From Candidatus Bathyarchaeota archaeon (lineage in GTDB: Archaea > Thermoproteota > Bathyarchaeia > Bathyarchaeales > Bathycorpusculaceae), in assembly GCA_026414485.1 (NCBI GenBank), contig JAOAIX010000001.1, positions 151,502 to 215,501 on the forward strand: a stretch of 64,000 bases of DNA, in the 5' to 3' direction. Positions 7,911 to 16,579 of the stretch are shown here, in pieces (position 1 is the first letter of the stretch; each line of letters begins with the position of its first letter). The position numbers were made by a program, and so were the translations under genes. Below the pieces are notes generated by a model. The model was not told the origin of the DNA and did not search any database. It was given only the letters and a program-made list of their open reading frames with translations.

Positions 7911-9458
7911 CTATTTTTTCTCTTCAGCGTTACCGTTAAGAGCAGTGAGCACATTCATGCCGCCTATAACCGCGTCCATGCTAGCCATTACGATGTCTTC
8001 CCGTACACCTGTAGCAGTGGCTGTTTTGTTACCTTTACGCATGCGTACAACAACTTCAACCATGGCGTCTGTTCCGCCAGTAATGGACTTTACATGGTAC
8101 TGCTCCAGCACGATGGGTTCAACTTCAAGCACTGCACTTTTCACTGCATTTATTGCTGCATCTACAGGTCCCACCCCAACAGCGGCACCCCTGACTTCTT
8201 TATCTTTCAACTTAAGTTTCACCGAAGCTGTAGGTGTAACGTTATTTCCTGAAACAACAGTGACCTCTTGCAACTGTATTGCTTTCGGTTTTCCTACTCC
8301 TGTGACTGCCTCAGCTATAGCTAATAAATCTGCATCGCTGACGGTTTTGCCTTTGTCGCCTACACTTTTGACACGGAGCCAAATTTCTTTCAGTTGGTCG
8401 TCAGTAGGCTGCAATCCCATGGCTTCTACGGCTGCTTTGATGGCGTGGGAGCCTGAATGTTTACCAGGCGCTATGCGCCTAGATAGGCCAACCATGCTTG
8501 GGTCGTATGGCTCATAGGTTATAGGGTTCTCTAGCAAGCCCTGTGTGTGAATACCTGATTCATGTGTAAACGCGTTTTCACCAACAATTGCCTTATTTGG
8601 TTGGACCGGTACACCTGTAAGTCTAGAAACCAACTGAGACGTACTGTACAACAATTCTGTTTTGATTGCAGTGTCAACATTATAGAGTGCTTTAAGAGAA
8701 ACCACAATTTCCTCTAACGAAGCGTTCCCTGCTCGTTCACCTAAACCGTTAATTGTACAGTGTACTTCGCTGCATCCTGCTCGTAACGCTGAGATAGAGT
8801 TGGCAACTGCCATGCCAAAATCATTGTGGCAATGTACGCTCACGGGAACCGTCAAGCTAGAAACAAGATCTTGATAGAACTCGTAAGACTTCTCAGGAGT
8901 CAAAACCCCAACCGTATCGCATGCAACAACACGATCCGCTCCCGCCTCTATTCCCGTTGTGAAAACCTTTTTTAGGTAACTTCTGTCGCTTCGGCTGGCA
9001 TCTTCAGCTGAAAGCTCAACTATCAGACCATAGTTCTTGGCGTGTCTAACGCATTCCTCAGTTATTTTAAGCACTTGCTCACGGGTCTTTTTCAACTTCC
9101 AATCTATATGAATGTCACTTGTAGGAATAACCAAGTGAATACTGTCAGCGCCAGACTTAGCTACCGCATCTATATCGCCTTTAGTGCCTCGAGAGCAACT
9201 GCAAATTTCCGCCTTTAAACCTGATTCAGCAATAAGCTTGACAGATTTCATTTCTCCTTCAGAAACAGCTGCGAACCCTGCTTCAATTATGTCTACCCCA
9301 AGTTCATCGAGGCGTTGAGCAATTCTCAGCTTGTTTTCAGGAGTCAAAGAGACTCCGGGAGTTTGTTCACCATCACGAAGGGTGGTGTCTAAAATTTTTA
9401 TTTTCTTTTGGAAACAATTAGGGTTGGATAAAGCGATACCCCATTTTGCATCTCTCAC
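7911..9458 (-). CDS. 2-isopropylmalate synthase / (R)-citramalate synthase family protein (copy 1)
   Basis: A 515-residue DRE-TIM enzyme that condenses acetyl-CoA with a 2-oxo acid. Catalytic barrel: ILDTTLRDGEQTPG (residues 22-35), SAEDASRSD, the metal-binding HCHNDFG, NGLGERAGNAS and ENAFTHESGIH. The C-terminal region from about 395 is the LeuA allosteric dimer domain, with GPVDAAINAVKSA and REDIVMAS, which normally binds leucine or isoleucine. A second copy lies at 26272-27813. One probably makes isopropylmalate (leucine), the other citramalate (isoleucine). This copy is separate from the leu genes and divergent from ilvD, so citramalate synthase is a reasonable guess but not proven. The start is GTG, a few bases after the predicted transcription start. 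Confidence 0.88.
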   Translation of the reverse strand: MRDAKWGIALSNPNCFQKKIKILDTTLRDGEQTPGVSLTPENKLRIAQRLDELGVDIIEAGFAAVSEGEMKSVKLIAESGLKAEICSCSRGTKGDIDAVAKSGADSIHLVIPTSDIHIDWKLKKTREQVLKITEECVRHAKNYGLIVELSAEDASRSDRSYLKKVFTTGIEAGADRVVACDTVGVLTPEKSYEFYQDLVSSLTVPVSVHCHNDFGMAVANSISALRAGCSEVHCTINGLGERAGNASLEEIVVSLKALYNVDTAIKTELLYSTSQLVSRLTGVPVQPNKAIVGENAFTHESGIHTQGLLENPITYEPYDPSMVGLSRRIAPGKHSGSHAIKAAVEAMGLQPTDDQLKEIWLRVKSVGDKGKTVSDADLLAIAEAVTGVGKPKAIQLQEVTVVSGNNVTPTASVKLKLKDKEVRGAAVGVGPVDAAINAVKSAVLEVEPIVLEQYHVKSITGGTDAMVEVVVRMRKGNKTATATGVREDIVMASMDAVIGGMNVLTALNGNAEEKK

Positions 9459-9881
9459 GTTGTTCTTTCCAAAGCATCACGCCCAGATATATAATTTATG
9501 GTTCACTGATTATCTCACAACTCACCCAAAAGAAAAATAAAAATACCAAAAACTGGCCTTTATTACTATAAATTAACTCGATGTTATTTTCATAAAAAGC
9601 CAACAACCTCCAAAAGGTGATAGTGGTCAAAAACTCCAAATGAAATTCCTTTCCATTTTTGAGTTTTAACATTTGGATTCTCTGATCTATCTTTTGCTTT
9701 ACTTTAGCAAAAATACCAGAACAGCTCTGCAAGTCATTTAGAATTAGAGGTCGAAGAAAATCTTTTCTTCCTATTCATTGTTTTAAAGTCAATTGAAGAA
9801 AAGGCGAATTTCACAAAAGACTTAACAGTTGCATATTTCAATAGTTTGCCACATACGATGTCCAAATCAGAGGTCTGAAAA
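9459..9881. other. Divergent regulatory region between a LeuA-like gene and ilvD
   Basis: 423 bases of AT-rich sequence without a convincing gene. On the minus strand AAATTATATA (9487-9497) is a good TATA box for the synthase, placing the transcript start close to its GTG at 9458. On the plus strand TTGCATATTTCAA (about 9829-9841) is a possible TATA for ilvD. A minus-strand open frame of 78 codons at 9496-9732 starts with TTG, overlaps the promoter and has no recognisable motif, so I do not annotate it. Confidence 0.6.
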
Positions 9882-11510
9882 TTGAGAAGTGATGAAGTTA
9901 AATGCGGAGTTGAACGAGCAGCTCACCGGTCCCTGTTAAAAGCTTTAGGACTAACTGACAAAGACTTGTCTAAACCTTTCATAGGCGTTGTCAACAGTTA
10001 CACCAACATAGTTCCAGGTCACATTCACCTACGCAACATAGGCGAAGCGGTCAAGGAAGGCGTTATAGCCGCAGGCGGAACCCCCTTCGAATTTAACACA
10101 ATAGCTGTCTGCGATGGCATAGCAATGGGACATGAAGGTATGCGCTACTCACTACCTTCTCGCGAATTGATCGCCGACTCTGTTGAAATTATGATGCAAG
10201 CCCACCGCCTAGACGGTATGGTGCTCATTTCCAACTGTGATAAAATCACCCCCGGCATGCTCATAGCTGCTGCTCGCCTTGATGTACCTGCCATCTGCGT
10301 AACAGGCGGTCCTATGGCTTCTGGAAGACTCAACGGCAAAAAAGTAGGTGTAAACAACGTCTTTGAAGCTGTAGGTCAAGCTTTTTCAGGCAAAATCGAT
10401 AGCGAGCAACTATCAACCCTTGAGAGTGCAGCTTGCCCGGGCTGTGGTTCTTGTAACGGCTTGTTTACAGCTAACACCATGGCTTGCATGACTGAAGCGT
10501 TAGGCATGTCTTTACCGTATTGTGCTACTGCTTTGGCTACGAGTGCCCTCAAGCTTCGCTTAGCTAAAGAAACCGGAGAAAAAATTGTTGAACTAGTGCA
10601 GAAAAACGTGAAGCCCTCAAAAATATTGACTAAGGCCGCTTTTGAAAACGCAGTTGTTGTGGATACTGCACTTGGTGGTTCTACCAATGCGGTGCTACAT
10701 CTTTCAGCCATCGCCAGAGAAGCCGGAATATCCATTCCAATCGATTTGTTTGACGAAACTAGCAGACGTGTGCCTCACTTAAGCAGTATGGTTCCCAGCG
10801 GTCCACATGACATGGAAGAGTTAGGAAACGCCGGTGGTTTGCCAGCTCTTATGAAAGAGCTCCAGCCATTCTTGCATGTAGATGCACTCACAGTCACAGG
10901 CAAACCGGTTGCTGAGAACATAAAAACCGCCAAAGTCACCGACGCTGAAGTCATTCGTCCTTTAACGAATCCCGTGCATAAAGAAGGGGGTATCGCAATA
11001 CTCAAAGGAAACCTTGCGCCAAAAGGCGCGGTAGTGAAGGCAGTGGCGGTTTCTCCAAAGATGCTCAAGCACAGTGGACCAGCAAAAGTTTACGACTCTG
11101 AGAAAGAAGCAGAGGAAGCCATGAAGCGCCAAGAAGTCAAAGCAGGCGACGTGGTGGTTATACGTTACGAGGGACCAAAAGGTGGACCAGGCATGCCTGA
11201 GATGCTCATACCAACAGCTACAATATCGGGCATGGGGTTGAGTGAAAGTGTTGCGTTGATTACGGACGGGCGCTTTTCAGGCGCAACGCGTGGACCTTGC
11301 ATAGGACATGTGTCTCCTGAGGCTTTTGAAGGTGGACCCATAGCCGTTATCGAGAATGGGGACATAATCAGCATAGATATCCCTAACCGTATTTTGAAAG
11401 TGGAACTGTCAGATCAGGAGCTTCAAAAGCGCTTAAAAGCTTGGACGCCCAAACCAAAGAAGATAACCAAAGGTTACCTTTCTCGGTATGTGCCCACCCC
11501 CACTGAATAA
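9882..11510 (+). CDS. ilvD: Dihydroxy-acid dehydratase
   Basis: Dehydrates 2,3-dihydroxy-isovalerate and 2,3-dihydroxy-3-methylvalerate to the 2-oxo acid precursors of valine, leucine and isoleucine. The 542-residue protein has the IlvD/Edd core: [22 protein letters not shown] and [17 protein letters not shown], whose three cysteines (one per motif region) bind the Fe-S cluster. The C-terminal part has [12 protein letters not shown] and [21 protein letters not shown]. The start is TTG with GAGGT about 8 bases upstream. A T-rich tract follows the stop. Functions with ilvB, ilvN and ilvE elsewhere in the window. Confidence 0.96.
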   Translation: MRSDEVKCGVERAAHRSLLKALGLTDKDLSKPFIGVVNSYTNIVPGHIHLRNIGEAVKEGVIAAGGTPFEFNTIAVCDGIAMGHEGMRYSLPSRELIADSVEIMMQAHRLDGMVLISNCDKITPGMLIAAARLDVPAICVTGGPMASGRLNGKKVGVNNVFEAVGQAFSGKIDSEQLSTLESAACPGCGSCNGLFTANTMACMTEALGMSLPYCATALATSALKLRLAKETGEKIVELVQKNVKPSKILTKAAFENAVVVDTALGGSTNAVLHLSAIAREAGISIPIDLFDETSRRVPHLSSMVPSGPHDMEELGNAGGLPALMKELQPFLHVDALTVTGKPVAENIKTAKVTDAEVIRPLTNPVHKEGGIAILKGNLAPKGAVVKAVAVSPKMLKHSGPAKVYDSEKEAEEAMKRQEVKAGDVVVIRYEGPKGGPGMPEMLIPTATISGMGLSESVALITDGRFSGATRGPCIGHVSPEAFEGGPIAVIENGDIISIDIPNRILKVELSDQELQKRLKAWTPKPKKITKGYLSRYVPTPTE

Positions 11511-11516
11511 TCCACT

Positions 11517-11538
11517 TTCTATTTTTTTTGTTTTTCTT
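11517..11538 (+). terminator. T-rich terminator after ilvD
   Basis: Immediately after the ilvD stop the plus strand carries two long T runs (eight and five T) interrupted by single bases. Oligo-T tracts like this terminate archaeal transcription without a hairpin. Confidence 0.5.
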
Positions 11539-11827
11539 GAATTCTAATCAGCACAAAAGTAATTACGGTACGTATGGGCAACGCTGAAAGCACCAAAAGA
11601 ATAAGTACGAAGTTGGCCCGTAGCTAAGTCGCCATGTCATGGGGTGATTAGCGGCAGCAGCCGTAGTCTTTATGAAAACCGGTAAACATAAACTTGCTGC
11701 TGTTAAGAGAGTAGTTGAAATAGCTATTTTCATGCAGCCTTTACTCGATTAGCATTGCAACGTAAAGAGAAGCAAAAACTTAAGTGGATCCGAAACTCTT
11801 CAAGCTTGATGAAGGAGATACATTATA
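11539..11827. other. Non-coding stretch between ilvD and the haem membrane protein gene
   Basis: No ORF of convincing length. Two short ATG frames (17 codons from 11573 and 27 codons from 11670) are basic but match nothing I know and are too short to support. The last 20 bases contain AAGGAGATAC, a strong ribosome-binding site for the GTG at 11828. I see no RNA gene here. Confidence 0.4.
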
Positions 11828-12475
11828 GTGAAAATTAAGAGGGAAGGTATAGTCTTTCTATTTTTGGTTATATTACTATCCGTCATAGTTTCAGCTATTT
11901 CTTTCACAATAGATGACCAAGATCTATTTCGCTTAGCTGTTAGGCTCTTTGCTTTAAACGGTTTTATGGCCCTCAGCTTAGCCACAATACTGACACCGTT
12001 TCTCAAGGAAATTAAGGCCATTTTTGGTCAACCCTTCATTAAGGTTCACCATTCTTTTGCCGCCTTCGGACTTGTCTTTGTGACTCTGCACCCTCTTTTA
12101 CTTGCAATCAGCGCCTCGAATTTTGGGGTTTTCTTGCCCAATTTTAGTTCATGGTATACATTCTGGGCGCTCGGTGGTAGGCAAGCCTTCATCATTTTCT
12201 TGGTTGCTTTATCGGCTGTTTTGGTGCGCCGAAAGCTTATTCGTTACTGGCGGATGTTCCATGTTTTGATGTATCTAGTTTTGTTTTTCGCTATTGTTCA
12301 CGGTAATCTTATCGGTACAGATTTTGAAAACCCCTTAATCAGCTTAACTTTCAATGCTCTTTTTGCAGTCTCCATAGGCGCTTTCATTCTAAAGCGATTT
12401 CGAAATATGCAAATTAAAAAGACAATGAGTCCTTCTAAAAATTCAAAGGTGATACAGTCCAGCAAAAGCGGGTAA
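11828..12475 (+). CDS. Ferric-reductase-like transmembrane haem protein
   Basis: A 215-residue protein with about six hydrophobic segments. Two pairs of histidines lie exactly 13 residues apart: His75/His88 (KVHHSFAAFG and LHPLLL) and His145/His158 (MFHVLMYLV and VHGNLIG). This is the bis-haem-b ligand pattern of the ferric reductase (FRD)/MsrQ-like membrane domain. No flavin or NAD domain is attached, so an electron donor must be separate. Start GTG, preceded by AAGGAGAT. The gene for a membrane-anchored cyclophilin follows 32 bp later; whether the two cooperate outside the membrane is speculative. Confidence 0.65.
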   Translation: MKIKREGIVFLFLVILLSVIVSAISFTIDDQDLFRLAVRLFALNGFMALSLATILTPFLKEIKAIFGQPFIKVHHSFAAFGLVFVTLHPLLLAISASNFGVFLPNFSSWYTFWALGGRQAFIIFLVALSAVLVRRKLIRYWRMFHVLMYLVLFFAIVHGNLIGTDFENPLISLTFNALFAVSIGAFILKRFRNMQIKKTMSPSKNSKVIQSSKSG

Positions 12476-12486
12476 ATTTAAATAAA
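12474..12486 (+). promoter_or_regulatory. TATA box for a leaderless cyclophilin transcript
   Basis: AAATTTAAATAAA overlaps the end of the upstream gene. Its centre is about 28 bases before the ATG at 12508, so the message probably begins at or next to the start codon. Confidence 0.5.
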
Positions 12487-12507
12487 AAAATCGCGATATT
12501 TTTGGAC

Positions 12508-13188
12508 ATGACTCCAAAAGCACACAGAGTCAAGCCTTCCAATGTTAAAGCTCGAAGCCGTAAAATCAAGCTCTCTGCGATAGTTATTTTGGCAGTAATT
12601 GCTATAGTGATCGGGGCTTGGGCCATGTTCAGCCAAAGTAATATTAATAATTCGTCTGCCAGTTCTTCTCCAACAAGCGCAGACACTTTTCCATCCCTAA
12701 GCCCTTCTCAGGCTTCAAATGTTTCAACCTACAATAAAGTTTTGTTAGTAACTACAATGGGTAACATAACAATTCAATTGCGAAATGATATGCCAATTAC
12801 TACTACTAACTTCAAAAATTTGGTTCAACAGGGAGTCTACGACGGCACCATATTCCATCGTGTCATCGCCAATTTTATGATTCAAGGCGGTGACCCAACG
12901 GGTACAGGCTATGGAGACCCTTCAATACCAAGTATCCCAGATGAATTTACCAACTTTAACCAAAACAACCGTGGTACTATAGCGATGGCAAACGCTGGTC
13001 CAAACACGGGGAGTAGCCAATTTTTCATAAATGTCGTCAACAACAACTACCTTGACAGCAAGCATCCTGTTTTTGGCACAGTGATTTCAGGCATGGATGT
13101 AGTGGATGCCATCTCTAGAGTTGCTACAGACGGCAATGACCGACCACTACAGGCCATCACTATAATTAAAGCTGAACTTATCCCTTAA
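12508..13188 (+). CDS. Membrane-anchored cyclophilin-type peptidyl-prolyl isomerase
   Basis: 226 residues. A basic N terminus (about 1-22) leads into one transmembrane helix (LSAIVILAVIAIVIGAWAMF), then a Ser/Thr/Asn-rich linker and a cyclophilin domain from about residue 75. Catalytic-site motifs are intact: FHRVIANFMIQGGD, GTIAMANAGPNTGSSQFFIN and HPVFGTVISGMDVVD. The topology puts the isomerase outside the cell, where it would help fold secreted or surface proteins. A TTG at 12502 gives two more residues, but the TATA spacing favours this ATG. Cyclophilins are uncommon in Thermoproteota, so the gene may have been acquired; that is inference. Confidence 0.9.
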   Translation: MTPKAHRVKPSNVKARSRKIKLSAIVILAVIAIVIGAWAMFSQSNINNSSASSSPTSADTFPSLSPSQASNVSTYNKVLLVTTMGNITIQLRNDMPITTTNFKNLVQQGVYDGTIFHRVIANFMIQGGDPTGTGYGDPSIPSIPDEFTNFNQNNRGTIAMANAGPNTGSSQFFINVVNNNYLDSKHPVFGTVISGMDVVDAISRVATDGNDRPLQAITIIKAELIP

Positions 13189-13243
13189 ATTCAACACTTT
13201 TTAACCAAAAAATAAGTTGTGTTAATTCAAAAAGAAGAAGCGT

Positions 13244-13429
13244 TTACTTCTCTTTTGGTTTGGAGCCAATTTCTACAACAAGGATGTTAACTTGGAAGCG
13301 CTTGCCGTTTGCCTCCATTTTTCCCTGTGCATAATATCCCTTGCTCCCTGTCTTGAAGTCTTTTTTGCTGAGAATAAAATTTTGTTTTTCTCCACCTAAC
13401 TGGACTGTTGCCATATCTATATCGTTCAT
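13244..13429 (-). CDS. Small conserved-looking hypothetical protein (61 residues)
   Basis: A 61-residue basic protein, predicted to be mostly beta strands (FILSKKDF, GYYAQGKMEA, KRFQVNILVVEIG), ending in a Lys-rich tail. The ATG has GGTGAT about 7 bases upstream, which is a convincing ribosome-binding site. No metal motif, signal or transmembrane segment. The composition looks protein-like rather than random, and the pattern recalls small archaeal single-stranded/OB-like proteins, but I cannot assign a family. Flanked by a 266-base gap upstream. Confidence 0.6.
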   Translation of the reverse strand: MNDIDMATVQLGGEKQNFILSKKDFKTGSKGYYAQGKMEANGKRFQVNILVVEIGSKPKEK

Positions 13430-13695
13430 CGTGACATCACCACTTCCTTAATAAAGAGTAACATGATCGGTTTATCCTTTTTCACCTTTTCGTTTGCAAA
13501 CGCTACTGCGACCCTTTAACAGAACATAAAATATGACAAGCTAAAGTTCAGTAAATTTTATAAAAAGTGTTTTTCCAATTCTGCCTTTCTTCGGTCAGAC
13601 TTTTTTAAGAACTTGCCTCCAACGCTTATTTTTTATGTTTAACCGTAACTGAATTATACATCATCCATCAGAGTAACAGTATTGAGGGAAATCTG

Positions 13696-14178
13696 TTGGC
13701 TGGAGAAGAATTCTTTACCTCTTTAGGTCTCTGGTTTCTACGTGCCCTTGTTTCAAGTTTGATTTGCCTTCTTATTGGCTACATTGGAATTAAAGCTCTA
13801 ACTCACATAACCACCAAAATCAACGAGTTCGAAACAATCAAAGGCAATGCTTTAGCAACCAGCCTGTTTGTAGGCGGTTTTTTGGTCTACGCCGGACTAG
13901 TAGTTTATGGTTCCATGGTTAACCCATTCTTTCTGTCCCAAGCCGTCATGCTTGGCTCTTACTTCAATCTGCAGCGACTGATAGTTGTGATCCTTAGCTT
14001 TTTTGTTAGTCTCCTCTTCGGATGGTTATTCTATCTGGTTTTCGCCAAAGCAACTCCTTTCGATGTGGATTTAGATGACATAAACAAAAACCCCACTGCT
14101 GTAGGTGTTTTCCTTTTCTGCTACGAAGTTTTCTTGGGGTTAATTGTTTTCGCAAGCCTAACTCTACCTATAGGCTAA
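13696..14178 (+). CDS. DUF350-like membrane protein
   Basis: 160 residues with about four hydrophobic segments. The segment EFETIKGNALATSLFVGGFLVYAG (conserved Glu, GN and GG) resembles DUF350 membrane proteins, whose function is unknown. A charged loop, FDVDLDDINKNPTAVG, precedes the last helix. Start TTG with GAGGGA upstream. The transglutaminase-like gene begins 15 bp downstream on the same strand, so the two are probably one transcript and may act together at the membrane. Confidence 0.65.
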   Translation: MAGEEFFTSLGLWFLRALVSSLICLLIGYIGIKALTHITTKINEFETIKGNALATSLFVGGFLVYAGLVVYGSMVNPFFLSQAVMLGSYFNLQRLIVVILSFFVSLLFGWLFYLVFAKATPFDVDLDDINKNPTAVGVFLFCYEVFLGLIVFASLTLPIG

Positions 14179-14193
14179 GCCGAGGAAAATCCG

Positions 14194-15039
14194 ATGGTTT
14201 ACATGAGGCGTTTACTCCTCATCTTTTTGCTTCTCAACTTTTTACTTTTGCACTTATTTGGCGTTTTTGCGTTCCCTAGTTCCAGCTTCACCAAGTCAAA
14301 CGGCTACTGGTTCGACGACTGGAACATAAACCGCAACTACTATGCAGGGCGCAATGGCTACTTGCCCAACATGGCGTATGAAACAATAGATGAAAACAAA
14401 GAGTTAGCCTTCAGCATCGGCGAAGCCTTCAAAGAAAACTACCAAACAAAAACCACTAGGGCTATTGCCATCTTGAAGTACGTTCAAAAGTGGACGGAAT
14501 ATGGTTACGACGAAGAAAACGTTTTCCGAGAAGGAGTTGCCCAAGATGAATGGGCATGGAACGCCGACGAAATGGCACATGCCTTCAACGAAACCACAGG
14601 CATAGTGGCAACAGGCGACTGCGAAGATCTAGCTTTTCTCTGTGCCGCTATCTATAAGGGTGCAGGTTTCGACGTTGCCATCGTAGACGCACCGGGACAT
14701 GTTGCATTACTAATTTGGTTGCCTGAATTCGCCAATGCCGATAACTACTGGGACATACCTAACGATGGCCGTGGTGGAGGGTGGATATGGGTCGAGGCCA
14801 CAGGAGACACCAACCCGCTAGGTTGGACGCCTCCTGACTACGAAAACGGGGAATGGATAGCCTACCCAGTAGGCTACATTGAACCTATTCCAGAAACTAA
14901 ACAACTGCCTTTAAATGAGATAATAATCGTTAGTGCAATGATAGTCGCAATCATACTTACTCTGTTGGTCGTATCAAAATCACGTCGCACAAGTACTGCA
15001 CAAACGTACTGGTCGCTTCCACCTCCGCCGCCTCCCTGA
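14194..15039 (+). CDS. Secreted/membrane transglutaminase-like cysteine protein
   Basis: 281 residues. The N terminus has a strongly hydrophobic signal/anchor (about 5-27). The middle contains a transglutaminase-like catalytic triad: GDCEDLAFLCAAIY (Cys143), GHVALLIW (His169) and WIWVEATGD (acidic residue 201 or 205). A second transmembrane helix (about 245-263) is followed by a short basic tail ending in a run of prolines. The catalytic domain would face outward. Such domains act as peptidases or amide-bond-forming enzymes; which applies is unknown. Probably co-transcribed with the DUF350-like gene. Confidence 0.75.
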   Translation: MVYMRRLLLIFLLLNFLLLHLFGVFAFPSSSFTKSNGYWFDDWNINRNYYAGRNGYLPNMAYETIDENKELAFSIGEAFKENYQTKTTRAIAILKYVQKWTEYGYDEENVFREGVAQDEWAWNADEMAHAFNETTGIVATGDCEDLAFLCAAIYKGAGFDVAIVDAPGHVALLIWLPEFANADNYWDIPNDGRGGGWIWVEATGDTNPLGWTPPDYENGEWIAYPVGYIEPIPETKQLPLNEIIIVSAMIVAIILTLLVVSKSRRTSTAQTYWSLPPPPPP

Positions 15040-15247
15040 AATCCCAAACAGACTGCAATAACGTTTACCGAAACCAACTTTTTTGCAAAGAGTCAAAAAA
15101 CTTGCCGCCGAAACACTTTTATCCACGGAACTAATGTCTTTTTGAACAGATTCGGGGCTATACACATGAACACAGGACTCCAAACAAAACCTATTTTTAC
15201 ACGAATGTATAGCTTCGAGTACAGCTTTTATTATTACTTTAACTAAA

Positions 15248-15280
15248 GCCCAGAGCAAAAAATTTTGAGGAGTTCTGGGC
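15248..15280 (+). promoter_or_regulatory. Inverted repeat in front of aspartokinase
   Basis: GCCCAGA (15248-15254) and TCTGGGC (15274-15280) are perfect 7-base inverted arms, 19 bases apart, ending 16 bases before the aspartokinase ATG. A TATA-like TTTTATTATTA lies just upstream (about 15225-15236), so the dyad straddles the predicted transcript start. It could be an operator, or a leader hairpin if transcription starts earlier. Confidence 0.35.
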
Positions 15281-15296
15281 GCAGGATGGTTGTAAA

Positions 15297-16541
15297 ATGA
15301 AAAGCAAAAACTCTTGCAAAAAAATCGTGGTTAAATACGGTGGTTCTAGCCTTTCCGACCCCGAGCGATTGTGTAGAGCTGTCTCAGCAGTTACGAATGA
15401 AGCGAAAAAAGGTACACAGGTAGCCGTTGTTGTTTCAGCTATGGGTAAAACAACCGACGTATTACTAAACACCGCCAAAGGTACATCTAACGGTAAAATG
15501 GCGAAACACGACTTAGATGACATACTTTCGATGGGTGAGCGGACAAGTGTACGAATCTTCTCTGCTGCTCTTAAAACTAACGGGGTAGATTCACGTTACT
15601 TCGACCCCATAGATAACGACTGGCCAATTATAACAGATGCTTCTTTCTCTAACGCAAACCCGCTGCGCGAAGAATGCGAAAAAAGAATTCGTCAACATGT
15701 TCTACCCCTCATTGAGAAGGGTGTAGTCCCAGTTATTGCTGGTTTCGTGGGAAAGACTCTCACAGGCAAAATCACTACGTTGGGGCGCGGCGGCAGCGAC
15801 ACAACCGCTTTCATTATAGCTGATGCTCTAAACGCAGATGAAGTGGTGCTAGTAACAGACGCCGACGGTATCATGTCAGCAGACCCGAAAATGGTCAACA
15901 ACGTCAAAAGATTATCTCAAATTGACGTTAACATCTTAGTCGGGTTGGCAGATTCAGGTGCAAAATTTATCCACAGTAAAGCTCTAAAATACAAGCCAAA
16001 AACAGTCGATGTGCGTGTAATTAACAGTTCACATGGCGACTTAACCAAAGAAGGCACTGTAATCACAGGCTCATTAGCAACAGAGTTAGATGTTGAAGTT
16101 GCTCACCCGGCAGCTGTAGCCGAAATAACAATCGTTGGAGAAAAACTCTCAGAGAACCCCAAACTTATAGAGGAAATTGTTGCGAAAGCTAGAGCACACA
16201 CAGACTTATTAGGTATGTCTATGAACACTAATTCAGGTATACTTTATGTTTCTGCCGAAAAACCATTAGACCAACTTTTCAACGATATACACCAAACTGT
16301 AGTCCAAAACCAAGAAACTAAAGCAATGGCGGTCAAAAAAGACCTTGTGTTTCTGAAAATTCGTGGTGTAGGCTTAGAGGAGACACACGGCATAATCGGA
16401 AAAATCTCTGAAACTCTCCGCTTAAATGGCATAAACATAGCCGGTATCCTGACAATCACTTCAAGCATCCTTCTCTTTGTAGATTGGAGTGAACGTGAAA
16501 AAGCATTAGAATTAATCAAAACTGCGTTAAGGAGCCATTAA
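15297..16541 (+). CDS. lysC: Aspartokinase with C-terminal ACT domains
   Basis: Phosphorylates aspartate, the first step toward aspartate semialdehyde, lysine, threonine and methionine. The 414-residue protein has the amino-acid-kinase N terminus (IVVKYGGSSLSDPERL, Lys13), VVSAMGKTTD, a GRGGSDTTAF substrate loop and DADGIMSADP, then two ACT regulatory regions (about 265-410), which usually bind a feedback amino acid. It heads an operon of aromatic genes, with ADH synthase starting 38 bp downstream. In archaea aspartate semialdehyde feeds aromatic synthesis through ADH, so feedback here could control both routes. No aspartate-semialdehyde dehydrogenase gene is in the window. Confidence 0.95.
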   Translation: MKSKNSCKKIVVKYGGSSLSDPERLCRAVSAVTNEAKKGTQVAVVVSAMGKTTDVLLNTAKGTSNGKMAKHDLDDILSMGERTSVRIFSAALKTNGVDSRYFDPIDNDWPIITDASFSNANPLREECEKRIRQHVLPLIEKGVVPVIAGFVGKTLTGKITTLGRGGSDTTAFIIADALNADEVVLVTDADGIMSADPKMVNNVKRLSQIDVNILVGLADSGAKFIHSKALKYKPKTVDVRVINSSHGDLTKEGTVITGSLATELDVEVAHPAAVAEITIVGEKLSENPKLIEEIVAKARAHTDLLGMSMNTNSGILYVSAEKPLDQLFNDIHQTVVQNQETKAMAVKKDLVFLKIRGVGLEETHGIIGKISETLRLNGINIAGILTITSSILLFVDWSEREKALELIKTALRSH

Positions 16542-16579
16542 AATGACCAACAAACATTCAAAAAGGAGATTTAACCCCA

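Noticed and set aside
9496-9732. 78-codon minus-strand frame between the LeuA-like gene and ilvD
   Set aside because: TTG start, no motif, hydrophobic low-complexity end, and it covers the TATA box of the LeuA-like gene.
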